NCBI GenBank assembly: GCA_030834695.1
Contig: JAUQXK010000039.1
Span: forward strand, 1-64,000
Direction of reading: 5' to 3'
DNA: 64,000 nt
DNA from: Desulfobacterales bacterium
Lineage (GTDB): Bacteria; Desulfobacterota; Desulfobacteria; Desulfobacterales; SpSt-501
Shown: piece after piece, positions 34,037 to 42,739 of the stretch
Position numbering within the stretch: the first letter of the stretch is position 1
Layout of the letters: each line of letters starts with the position of its first letter
The notes under the pieces: model-generated
Told to the model about the DNA's origin: nothing
What the model saw: only the letters and a program-made list of their open reading frames with translations
Database searches by the model: none
Made by a program: the position numbers and the translations under genes

Positions 34037-35238
34037 AGGTCGCCGTCGTCACCAGTTTTCCACGGAATCCGGACGCGCCTCAGGGCGGGGTGGAGGCGGT
34101 GAGCCTTACGCTCGCCACGTCCCTCGCCGAAATATCGGAATTGGAGGTCCATGTGGTGACGCTCGATTTCCAAGCGCGTGTCCGCACGACGGCGGCGTTT
34201 GGGAAGGTCACGGTTCACCGTCTACCGGCTCGAGGCGGCAGTATGCTGTTGGCCGCCACCATCCATGGGCGCCGAACGGTTTGCGATTTTCTGCGGAAGC
34301 TCAACCCCGACGTGGTTCATTCGCACGACACCTACGGGCTGATGGTCAAAGGCCTATCCGTGCCGAGAGTGTTCACCGTCCACGGCTTCATCCATGCCGA
34401 CACGCTCGTTTCGGGGAGCAAGCTGCCGAGATTGAGATCAACGGTCTGGAAGCTGTTCGAAACCGCCGGCTGGGCCGACCAGCCGCATATTATCGCCATC
34501 AGCCCTTACGTCCGCGAGCGGATATGCGGGGTGGCCCGGGGAGTCATTCACGAAATCGAAAACCCGGTCTCGGAATCTTTTTTCGCCGTGAAGCGGGATG
34601 AAGACCCGGAGGTCGTGTTCAGCTCCGCTGCGATTTCGCCCAGGAAGAACACCCTGGCCCTGATCGAGGCCGTCCAGATCCTGGCCGACGAAGGACGCTC
34701 CGTCCACCTGCGCCTGGCCGGCCGAATCGACGACCCGGGGTACGGGCGGAGGGTGGAGGCGCGGACCCGCGCAACGGCCCCCCGCGCGAGGATCTGCCTC
34801 CTGGGCGCCGTCAGCACGGAGCGGGTGCGGTGCGAGCTTTCCCGAGCGGCCGTGTACGCCCTGGCGTCGCTCGAGGAAAACGCGCCCATGGGAATCGAGG
34901 AAGCCATGGCTGCAGGGGTCCCCGTGGTGGCATCCAATCGCTGCGGCATGCCCTTCATGGTGGGGCATGGCAGATCCGGGTTCCTCGTCGACCCTGAAAA
35001 CATATGCGATATCGCCGCCCGTTTGCGATTGCTGCTGGACAATCCCAGCCTGCGAGCCGGCATGGCCGCTCAGGCACGCGCTCATGCGCTCGATCGCTAC
35101 CACCCGAAGAAAGTGGCTCAGCGGACCCGGGACGTGTACGAGCAGGCGCTTCGCGGCTGCCGCTCCGCTCCGCTGCCTCGACGCCCATTTCCCCTGCGGA
35201 GCGCGACCGGCATTCGAGGGTCGACCGGAGCGGAATGA
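34033..35238 (+). CDS. Glycosyltransferase family 4
   Basis: A GT-B enzyme of 401 residues. The N-terminal acceptor domain opens MKVAVVTSFPRNPDAPQGGVE; the donor domain has ISPRKNTLALIEAV and the E-x7-E region SLEENAPMGIEEAMAAGVPVVAS (about 285-307). It is related to the preceding GT4 but only distantly, so the pair probably makes different linkages. The ATG overlaps the previous stop (ATGA) and its stop overlaps the next start. Confidence 0.92.
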   Translation: MKVAVVTSFPRNPDAPQGGVEAVSLTLATSLAEISELEVHVVTLDFQARVRTTAAFGKVTVHRLPARGGSMLLAATIHGRRTVCDFLRKLNPDVVHSHDTYGLMVKGLSVPRVFTVHGFIHADTLVSGSKLPRLRSTVWKLFETAGWADQPHIIAISPYVRERICGVARGVIHEIENPVSESFFAVKRDEDPEVVFSSAAISPRKNTLALIEAVQILADEGRSVHLRLAGRIDDPGYGRRVEARTRATAPRARICLLGAVSTERVRCELSRAAVYALASLEENAPMGIEEAMAAGVPVVASNRCGMPFMVGHGRSGFLVDPENICDIAARLRLLLDNPSLRAGMAAQARAHALDRYHPKKVAQRTRDVYEQALRGCRSAPLPRRPFPLRSATGIRGSTGAE

Positions 35239-36383
35239 AGAACGGCTGCCGCATTCGTTCCTTTAGGTTCGGCGAGTTGGACGATGCTGCCATCGCCGCC
35301 TGGGAGGACCTGGAGCATCGGCCCCTGGAGGGCAACGCGTTCCTGTCTCCGAGCTTTGTGATTCCGGCGATGCATCATCTCGCAGCACCCGAGGAGCGGC
35401 GCAAAACCCTTTTCGTCTTCGTCGAGACGACCGCTGCGGCGAAGGAAACGATAGGGGCCGGCATCTTCGTGGAGTCGCCGGGCAGCCTGGACTTTCCGGT
35501 GCCGCATTTGAAGGCTTTCCGCACGGCGCACTCCTATCTTTCGGGCCTGCTTCTCGACCGTGATTATGCCCATGAGGCCGCCCAGGCCATTCTCGAATTC
35601 ATTTGCGGCAAGGCGAAGTGGCATGGCGTCGAATTCGTGGATACCCCGGCAGACAGTCCCCAAGCCGGGCTGCTGCATGACGTCGCCAAGGAGTTCAGGG
35701 CCAGTTGGCATCGAATTTACGCGAGTCACCGCGCCGTGTTCAATCCGAACGAGGGAGGGGAAGCCTACTTCGAGGCCAATTTGCCGGGGCGGCGTCGAAA
35801 GGAGATGAGGCGCCTGATCCGGCGGCTGGAGGAAGCGGGTCATGTTCATTGGAAGACGGCTTTCGGCAGCGAGGTGGAAGAATCAGCCGTCGATGGTTTC
35901 TTGAAATGCGAACACAAGGGATGGAAAGGCACGAAGAAGACTTCGCTGCGCTCTAAAGCCGCCCATGAGAATTTCTTCCGGGAGATGATCCAGCGATTCC
36001 GCGAACGCGAACAGCTCTTCTTCACCGAGTTGTCCGTGGGCGACCGCATGATCGCTTCAAACGTCAATTTGGTTTCGGGCGGAGCCGGCTTCGCCTTCAA
36101 GATTAGTTACGATCCCGATTTTGCCAAGTTCGCACCCGGTCTCCTGAACGAATATGAATTTATCCGGCGGGCTCCCAGCCTGCCACTGCCGCTGTCCTAT
36201 GTCGACAGCTGCGCCGACGAGGGATCGTTCATCGATCAGCTCTGGGTCGGGCGGAGAGCCCTGGAGTCGGGGGTTCTCGGGACCTCGCTGCTGGGCAATA
36301 TCGTATTGGCCCAAATCGGCCGCCTACGGAGGCTGAAGAATTGGTATTCCCCCTCCCAGAAGCCGGAGAACCCATCATCGTGA
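35235..36383 (+). CDS. FemAB/GNAT-like acyltransferase
   Basis: About 382 residues of the same broad fold class as the protein at 30658-31800: an N-terminal domain with NAFLSPSFVIPAM (about 33-45), then LPGRRRKEMRRLIRRLEEAG (about 182-201) and LSVGDRMIASNVNLVSGGAGFAFKI (about 267), which matches the 'transferase reuses substrate' strand-turn of Acetyltransf_6 proteins. It probably attaches an acyl or aminoacyl group to a sugar or a linked peptide. The ATG overlaps the GT4 stop and the stop overlaps a GTG start. Confidence 0.72.
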   Translation: MKNGCRIRSFRFGELDDAAIAAWEDLEHRPLEGNAFLSPSFVIPAMHHLAAPEERRKTLFVFVETTAAAKETIGAGIFVESPGSLDFPVPHLKAFRTAHSYLSGLLLDRDYAHEAAQAILEFICGKAKWHGVEFVDTPADSPQAGLLHDVAKEFRASWHRIYASHRAVFNPNEGGEAYFEANLPGRRRKEMRRLIRRLEEAGHVHWKTAFGSEVEESAVDGFLKCEHKGWKGTKKTSLRSKAAHENFFREMIQRFREREQLFFTELSVGDRMIASNVNLVSGGAGFAFKISYDPDFAKFAPGLLNEYEFIRRAPSLPLPLSYVDSCADEGSFIDQLWVGRRALESGVLGTSLLGNIVLAQIGRLRRLKNWYSPSQKPENPSS

Positions 36384-37507
36384 GCAATCGGCCGAAGGAA
36401 CCAGAAGCGCGCAGAGTTTCCGTCGTCATCCCGACCTACAACCGGGCGCAGATGGTCGTGCGCGCCGTCGAATCCGCGCTGCGGGCGGTCGCCCCCGGAG
36501 ACGAGATCATCGTCGTCGACGACGGGTCGACCGACCGGACGGACCTCGCTTTAAAAAAATATGCCGGAAAAATCCGGTACATCAAAACCCCCAACCGGGG
36601 GGCCGGGCCGGCCCGCAACCGGGGTGTCGAGGTGGCCAAGTGGGATTGGATCGCGTTTCTCGATTCGGACGACGAATGGATGGACGACCACCTGCGCCTG
36701 CATCGGGCATTGCTGGCAAAAACGAGCGTTCTCTTTTCCTTCAGCAACTTCGACGTGCACTATGACGACCAGCCCGAACCATGCCATGCTCAAATGCGAC
36801 TGGTCACGTGGACCCGGGACCGCCGGAGCTGGGACGATATCCTCGGCCCGGGAATCCCCTACAGTCGGTACGCTTCCCTGCCGCCCGGCAGGGTTGATTT
36901 CTCCGTGCGCACCGGGAGCCTGTACCATCTTATGCTGAGGTCTTCTTATACTCCGGCCTGGACATCGGTGGTGCGGCGCGATGTGGCGGGGGATGCCTTG
37001 CGGTTCCCGGAGGACCTGCCCACCTTCGAGGACTACGACTGTTTCATCCGGCTGTCCAAGCTGGGCACGGCGGCGTACTTGGATTGTGCGACGGCGATCA
37101 ACCATGGCCACGGCGGTCCGAGGTTGCAGGCCATCGACCGCATCGAGAAGGCCCGGGCCCGCATGGCCGTTCTGGAGCGAAACTGGGGGCGGGATGAAGC
37201 CTATCTGCGCGATCACGGGGAGGCGTACCAATCGGTCATGGACGAAATGAAGCGATACGAAATCAAACAGCTGGTGCTCCAGGGGGAAACCCAAGCCGCC
37301 CGTGACCGCCTCAAAGAGGTGAAAGGTGTCCCAAGGTCCATCAGGCTGTTGAGCCGGTTCCCCGGCTGGTTCGCTAAGCTTCTCGCCAGCCGGTACCTCG
37401 CCGTAAAGGCTGTTTTGAAACGGACTCGACCGATGGCTCTCGCGAACCGGGCCGCATGGAGCTGCCGGCCGCCACCGCGGAAAGGCGTGTCCTCGGGAAC
37501 CGTATGA
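36380..37507 (+). CDS. Glycosyltransferase family 2
   Basis: About 375 residues. It opens with VSVVIPTYNRAQMV and has the GT-A motifs IIVVDDGSTDRTD (about 40-52) and FLDSDDEW (DxD, about 94-101). Later DLPTFEDYDCFIRLSKLG fits the acceptor-site ED motif. It is an inverting transferase acting on the cytoplasmic lipid-linked repeat. The GTG start overlaps the previous stop (GTGA), which keeps the coupled series from 30658 unbroken. Confidence 0.92.
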   Translation: MSNRPKEPEARRVSVVIPTYNRAQMVVRAVESALRAVAPGDEIIVVDDGSTDRTDLALKKYAGKIRYIKTPNRGAGPARNRGVEVAKWDWIAFLDSDDEWMDDHLRLHRALLAKTSVLFSFSNFDVHYDDQPEPCHAQMRLVTWTRDRRSWDDILGPGIPYSRYASLPPGRVDFSVRTGSLYHLMLRSSYTPAWTSVVRRDVAGDALRFPEDLPTFEDYDCFIRLSKLGTAAYLDCATAINHGHGGPRLQAIDRIEKARARMAVLERNWGRDEAYLRDHGEAYQSVMDEMKRYEIKQLVLQGETQAARDRLKEVKGVPRSIRLLSRFPGWFAKLLASRYLAVKAVLKRTRPMALANRAAWSCRPPPRKGVSSGTV

Positions 37508-37654
37508 GCGTCCGTGCAAGGTTGCATTTGCAGCAGAGATCCCAGAATCAGGGGACCCGGCCAACTTCGAAAGCACCGACCAAACAGCTGAGTTTCAAAA
37601 CGGGCCTGCCGGACCGCTTCGGTGGATCTTGCGCCGGTGGGAGCGAGTCTTGAA

Positions 37655-38416
37655 ATGATCAGCGGAAAACAAGGTGTTATGGCAACGACGAACCCCGGTC
37701 CGAAATTCATCCAACGATCTTTGGAATTCGTCCTGCCGCCGAGCGGCAAGGCCCGGGCAGCGCTCCGGGGTCTCCCCGGTGCGGGAGCCGCCGCGCGAAT
37801 TCTGGAGAGACTCCCATACCGGCGGCGCTGCTACTCCATCTGCAAGTGGCCGACGCCCCTGCCCTCCCAAGCAGCCGCCACGTTAACCGCAGGCGGATTC
37901 ACCGTACGGGAGGCTTGCGAGGCCGATCTCCGGCGCATGGAGTTGACGGAGACATGGCGAAGCTGCGAGCTGTACGCGAGCTGGCTGAGGGATGGGCGGA
38001 CGCTTCTGCTTCTCGAGGAAGCGGGGCGGATCGTGTCCTACGTGTGGATGGATTACGGCCCGGAGTTCGTGATCGAACCGGTCCCGGAGATGCGCTTCCG
38101 CCTGGCGTCAGACGCCTACTTTTCAGACGAGGCCTATACCCCCCGCGCGCATCGCGGCCGGGGCCTGAGGCGCCTGACGTTCATCGCCGAGCTGCTTGCC
38201 GCCCGCGAAAAGGGATACCACTATCTGGTTTCCTACTTCAACAGCAACCGCGCCATGGCCGAGGGCATGCGCAATTTCATGCGCACGGGCGCCTCCCGCG
38301 GCGTGCTGCTGAAGCAGATTCACGTTTTGCAGTTTGCCGGATTACGGTTTGCCCGGTTGAAAGAGAACGCGAGCGACCCTGCCGTGGTTCGCGTTCCGCC
38401 GGCGCTCAGGCATTAG
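37655..38416 (+). CDS. GNAT-family acetyltransferase-like protein
   Basis: About 253 residues. The central and C-terminal parts carry GNAT-like features: FTVREACEADLRRMEL (about 84-99), SDAYFSDEAYTPRAHRGRGLRRL (about 150-172; the RGRG turn would bind acyl-CoA) and YHYLVSYFNSNRAMAEGMRNFM. It may acetylate or otherwise acylate a sugar of the repeat unit. It breaks the run of overlapping starts, with a 147-bp gap before it. The start is uncertain; GTG 37622 and ATG 37679 are alternatives. Confidence 0.72.
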   Translation: MISGKQGVMATTNPGPKFIQRSLEFVLPPSGKARAALRGLPGAGAAARILERLPYRRRCYSICKWPTPLPSQAAATLTAGGFTVREACEADLRRMELTETWRSCELYASWLRDGRTLLLLEEAGRIVSYVWMDYGPEFVIEPVPEMRFRLASDAYFSDEAYTPRAHRGRGLRRLTFIAELLAAREKGYHYLVSYFNSNRAMAEGMRNFMRTGASRGVLLKQIHVLQFAGLRFARLKENASDPAVVRVPPALRH

Positions 38417-38468
38417 GGATGAACGAACCCGTTGTGAGCCCGTCCGGATTAGGCGGCTGAAGGTCTAC

Positions 38469-39863
38469 TTGGGAATCCTCTATTCAAAGAGCCCCGTCGC
38501 GCTTCAGGCCATCTACTGGTCGCTGAGAGGATGCCAGTACAAGATGGTGAAGGAGGGGCCGCTTTTCAGAAGGCTGCTCGCCGAACTGGAAAAAAATTCA
38601 GGTGCCGACGAAGAAACCCTGCGGGAGTACCAAGAGCGGAAATTGAGACGCCTGGTCGCCCACTGCTATGAAAACGTCCCCTATTACCACGAACTATTCA
38701 GGCGGCTGCACCTGAAACCTGCGGACATAGCCACCCGCGACGGACTCCGGAAGCTGCCGTGCACGGCCAAGGAGGATATCCGCACCCATCACCAGCAATT
38801 CATCGCCAGGAACGTGAACAGGCGGTTCCTCAGCATGGCTCGGACCAGCGGGACGACCGGCAAACCGCTGGTCCTTTACAGGGACCGGTTTTCGATCGTG
38901 GTCGAGAACGCCATGATCTGGCGGTTGTACCGGTGGGCCGGGGTCAACCCGGGGGACCGCATCGCCACCTTGAGGGGGTACCTGATCCAGGCGATCGACG
39001 ACATGGAAAGGCCCTTTTGGAGACACGACTTTGCCCTAAAACGCCTGATCATGTCCTCTTACCACATCAGCGCGCGCACGGCTCCGGACTACCTCGAGGC
39101 GCTGCGGAAATTCGACCCGGCGGCGATCGAGGCATACCCCTCTTCGGTCTACAGCCTCGTGAGGCACCTGAAGGCCAGCGGGGCGGAGGGCTTGAAGCTG
39201 AAAGCCGTGTTCACGTCGTCCGAGACGCTTTACGGATTCCAGCGCGAGGCGATCGAGGAATTTTTCGAGTGCCGGGTCTTCGACTTATACGGAAGCGCCG
39301 AGCGGGTCTGCGCCATGGGCTCCTGCGAGCACGGTCAATACCACCTCTTCAGCGACTACGGGATCACCGAGTTTTTGGAGATCGAGGGTGAAAATCGACC
39401 GGGGTTGTTCGAAATCGTTGCAACGGGTCTGCACAATTACGCCATGCCGATCCTGAGATACCGGAGCGGGGACCGGGTGTCTCTGCCCGACGGGAGAGGC
39501 CCCTGCCGCTGCGGGCGGGGGTTTCCCCTGATAAAGAAGGTCGAAAGCTACCGAGCGGATGAACACCTGACGACTGCGGACGGGAGACGCCTTCAGAGCG
39601 TGGAGCAATTGGCGGAAGGCTTGGAAAACGTCCTGGAATACCAACTGGTCCAGGAGGACCGTGCATTCGTCAGGATTCGGGTGGTGACCAGCAGGCAGTT
39701 CAGCCGGGAAGATGAAAACCTGATCCTTCGGAAGGCGAGAGAGCGTCTGGGCCACTCAATGAAAATGGTCGTGGAGCGGGTCGAGGCGATCGAGCGGACC
39801 GCGAACGGCAAATACCCGTTCATCGTGAACAAGCTGCGGGAGGCGCCGGCGGGTTCAACATGA
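38469..39863 (+). CDS. CapK/PaaK-like adenylate-forming ligase
   Basis: A protein of 464 residues of the phenylacetate-CoA-ligase-like superfamily found in capsule loci. Motifs are TSGTTGKPLVL (ATP-binding, about 121-131), YPSSVYSL (about 220), FDLYGSAERV (about 275-284) and RYRSGDRV (about 333). The CPCRCGRGFP segment carries the paired Cys seen in CapK proteins. It activates a carboxylic acid as an adenylate, probably to supply an acyl group to one of the nearby acyltransferases; the acid is unknown. TTG start at 38469 with AAGG just upstream. Confidence 0.88.
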   Translation: MGILYSKSPVALQAIYWSLRGCQYKMVKEGPLFRRLLAELEKNSGADEETLREYQERKLRRLVAHCYENVPYYHELFRRLHLKPADIATRDGLRKLPCTAKEDIRTHHQQFIARNVNRRFLSMARTSGTTGKPLVLYRDRFSIVVENAMIWRLYRWAGVNPGDRIATLRGYLIQAIDDMERPFWRHDFALKRLIMSSYHISARTAPDYLEALRKFDPAAIEAYPSSVYSLVRHLKASGAEGLKLKAVFTSSETLYGFQREAIEEFFECRVFDLYGSAERVCAMGSCEHGQYHLFSDYGITEFLEIEGENRPGLFEIVATGLHNYAMPILRYRSGDRVSLPDGRGPCRCGRGFPLIKKVESYRADEHLTTADGRRLQSVEQLAEGLENVLEYQLVQEDRAFVRIRVVTSRQFSREDENLILRKARERLGHSMKMVVERVEAIERTANGKYPFIVNKLREAPAGST

Positions 39864-40915
39864 AAAGGGTCTTGATGATCGGATCCGGGAAACAGGTCAA
39901 AGGAGGCATCTCTGCGCTCGTCAGCAATTATTTCGATTCCGGGCTGGTCGATGCGCATCGCGTATGGTACCTGGACAGCCATGTCGACGGCACCAAACCG
40001 GTCAAGGCCTTTCAATTCCTCAAGGCTGCCGTCAAGTTCTTCTACTATCTTTCAACGGCTCGCATCGACATCGTTCATGTTCACAGCGCCTCTCGGGCCA
40101 GCTTCTACAGAAAAAGTTTTTTTCTGTGGGCTGCGAAAGCGTTCGGGCTCAAGTCGATCTTCCATCTCCACGGCGGTGAATTCGGCATCTTTTATCACCA
40201 GGAATGCGGCAGGTTGCGGAAGTGGTTCGTCCGGAAAACGCTGAGGGCGGCGGACGCCCAGGTCTGCCTGTCGGCTCACTGGTTTAAAATACTGTCCGAG
40301 ATCTCGGAACAAAGCGCCAGCATCACGACCCTGCCCAACTGCGTCAAAGAACCATCGCGGAAAAAAGACCACCGCGAAGCAGAGGAAGCCTGCGTTCTTT
40401 TCATGGGGAAATTGGACCGGGGCAAAGGGGTGTTCGACCTGATCGACGCCGCCAGTGGTTTGAAACGCGACGGGAAAATGGTCCGGTTCATCCTGTGCGG
40501 CGACGGCGCCCGCGAAGCGCTGCAAAAAGCCGCGGCGGAAAAGGGCGTGGCGGACCGCGTCGATTTCCCGGGCTGGATCCGCGACAAGTCCTTTTATTAC
40601 TGCCTGGGCGACATCTTTGTGCTTCCCTCCTACAATGAGTGTATGCCCATGGTTCTGATCGAGGCGGCCTCCTACGGCCTGCCGCTCGTGAGCACCCGGG
40701 TGGGGGGGATACCGGATATTGTCGTGGATCAACGGAATGGATTCCTGGTGGAGCCCGGCGATGTGGACGCGCTGAAGGACAGCATCGCGGTACTTGCGGA
40801 TTCCGTGAAATTGCGGCGGGAGATGGGGAGTGAGGGGATGCAACTGGTCGCCCGCGCTTTTTCGACGGAGGCGGTCGCCGCCCGGCTGTCACAGATATAC
40901 GAGAGCCTTGCGTAA
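39860..40915 (+). CDS. Glycosyltransferase family 4
   Basis: A protein of 351 residues. It begins KRVLMIGSGKQVKGGISALV and has the donor-domain motifs FMGKLDRGKGVFDLI (about 182) and PSYNECMPMVLIEAASYGLPLVST (E-x7-E, about 256-279). It is the last glycosyltransferase of the locus. The ATG overlaps the CapK-like stop (ATGA), so activation of a carboxylate and this transfer are produced together. Confidence 0.92.
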   Translation: MKRVLMIGSGKQVKGGISALVSNYFDSGLVDAHRVWYLDSHVDGTKPVKAFQFLKAAVKFFYYLSTARIDIVHVHSASRASFYRKSFFLWAAKAFGLKSIFHLHGGEFGIFYHQECGRLRKWFVRKTLRAADAQVCLSAHWFKILSEISEQSASITTLPNCVKEPSRKKDHREAEEACVLFMGKLDRGKGVFDLIDAASGLKRDGKMVRFILCGDGAREALQKAAAEKGVADRVDFPGWIRDKSFYYCLGDIFVLPSYNECMPMVLIEAASYGLPLVSTRVGGIPDIVVDQRNGFLVEPGDVDALKDSIAVLADSVKLRREMGSEGMQLVARAFSTEAVAARLSQIYESLA

Positions 40916-40981
40916 CTAGACGTCCAAACGGGAAATCCGTGGTTTGGCGACTTTAACCCTTAGGTCTCGGAGACTCGAACG

Positions 40982-42679
40982 ATGAGATGCCTAACCCTAC
41001 GTGCAGCGATAGTCCTTTTCAGCCTTTTTTGCGCGTTTCTGTTCGCGGGCGAGTTGCCCGCCTACGTGCCCCCTATCGGTGTCCCTGACCCGGGATTCGG
41101 CATCGACGCCGTTCGGCCGGACAGGCCCGGCACCTGGGATTCCGAAATTGCGGGGTATTACTATGTCGACCGCACGGCCCCGGGGTGCTCGGATTCTCAG
41201 AGTTTCGGACATCCGGCGTCTCCGCGCTGCACCATTCCCAACCCGGTGCCGGCAGGCTCCTACGTCGAAGTTCACGGCATCTACGATTACACGGTCAACG
41301 GCGACAGCGACATTGCCGGAAACGGGACGGGGGGGGCCTGGACCGCAAACCAGTCCGGACCGGCATGGGTGGTCGGTTTGCCTTCCGACCGGCCGATTTT
41401 CACCAACCGGCTCATCCTCACCGGCCAGCACCTTTACGTGGACGGGATCAGCGCCCGATGGGACGCCGAGGATGAGTGCATCATCGTGAGTTCCTATGCC
41501 GGCGCGCCCAATTCGGAATACATCGTCGTTCGCAACAGCATCATCGAAGGCAACCAGCTGAACAGGACCTATGCGGTGGTGGTCGGAGGGCTGAGCGAAG
41601 CGGACACGATCGCCAATGTCGTCGTTTACAACAACCTTATATTCAACCATGGGGATATGGCATCCGGGGACCAGGATGCCGACTGCCTCAACGCCGGCAA
41701 TTTCTCCAACCATGTCTGGTTTCTGAACAATATCGTGCATACGGCGAGCGGCTCCGGAGGCTGGGCCGGCGGTGCATACGGAGGGGCCGACAATTGCCAT
41801 CATATCTATTTCGGCTACAACCTCGTCTACAACACGCGGCAATCGGGGCTGTCGGTCAAATACGCCACCGATGTCATCTTCTCCCAGAATCACATCCGGG
41901 ACATCGTCGACACGGCCTGGTCGCCGAGCAAGGGCATCGGCTACCAATATGCACCCCAGAGGCTCTGGATCCTGTACAACGAGATCCACGGGGCCCGGTA
42001 CGGAATTTACGGTGGGAGCACCGAGCCCGGCGCATGGTACATCTATGCCGTCGGCAACGTGATTTACAATATTCACGGCTCGGCAGAATATGCCGGTGGC
42101 TCCTGGGACGAGGCGGGCATCATGATGCAGGGAGGCACATTCAATGCAGTCATCCACAACACGCTGGTTGATTGCGATGCGGGCATAAACGGACCCGCGA
42201 CGGATGTCACTTATTACATGGAGAACAACATCGTCCAGAATGTGGCCCGGGCGAACGGCAACCATGTTTTCATCGAGTATGCGACTTCGAACTCGGTGTT
42301 GCGGAATTCGATTCTATACCAGAGCAGCGGTGCGGAGCGGATCAGGTGGGGCGGCACGGCATACAGCCTGGGTGGTTTCCAGGCCGCGGCGGGGAAAGGG
42401 GAGAACTGCCTGAATCTGAATCCAATGCTCGCGGATGCGGCCGGCAGCGATTTCAGGGCCAGTCCGGGCAGTCCCGGAATCGACAGCGGCCTCTCCGAAT
42501 CCGAATTGACCGCCAACGTGTACCAGACGTTTCGCATCACCTATGGATTGGATATCGCCATCGATCCCAATCGGGTGGTGCGCCCTCAGGGCAATGGGTG
42601 GGATATCGGTGCGTACGAATTCGGAGCACCCGGTACCGGGAGGCCTGCGGCTCCACAGAACTTGCGGATCGTTTTCTAA
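40982..42679 (+). CDS. Secreted right-handed beta-helix protein
   Basis: A protein of 565 residues. A signal peptide (hydrophobic about 8-24, cleavage near AGELPAY) precedes repeated beta-helix turns with PbH1-like units, rich in Asn, Gly and Ile/Val, from about 110 to 500 (for example VVYNNLIFNHG, HIYFGYNLVYN). The C-terminus ends APQNLRIVF, typical of secreted proteins that carry a trailing strand. The fold is that of polysaccharide lyases and epimerases. In this locus it could trim, epimerise or bind the exported polymer; no catalytic residues could be assigned. Confidence 0.82.
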   Translation: MRCLTLRAAIVLFSLFCAFLFAGELPAYVPPIGVPDPGFGIDAVRPDRPGTWDSEIAGYYYVDRTAPGCSDSQSFGHPASPRCTIPNPVPAGSYVEVHGIYDYTVNGDSDIAGNGTGGAWTANQSGPAWVVGLPSDRPIFTNRLILTGQHLYVDGISARWDAEDECIIVSSYAGAPNSEYIVVRNSIIEGNQLNRTYAVVVGGLSEADTIANVVVYNNLIFNHGDMASGDQDADCLNAGNFSNHVWFLNNIVHTASGSGGWAGGAYGGADNCHHIYFGYNLVYNTRQSGLSVKYATDVIFSQNHIRDIVDTAWSPSKGIGYQYAPQRLWILYNEIHGARYGIYGGSTEPGAWYIYAVGNVIYNIHGSAEYAGGSWDEAGIMMQGGTFNAVIHNTLVDCDAGINGPATDVTYYMENNIVQNVARANGNHVFIEYATSNSVLRNSILYQSSGAERIRWGGTAYSLGGFQAAAGKGENCLNLNPMLADAAGSDFRASPGSPGIDSGLSESELTANVYQTFRITYGLDIAIDPNRVVRPQGNGWDIGAYEFGAPGTGRPAAPQNLRIVF

Positions 42680-42739
42680 GGGGTTCGCACAAATCCGATG
42701 TTATGCCCTCGTGGGGCCAGCGGAGGAGGTCTTGTCGGC

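Noticed and set aside
37456-37653. Small + strand frame filling the gap before the GNAT-like gene
   Set aside because: Overlaps the GT2 end, low complexity, no ribosome site.
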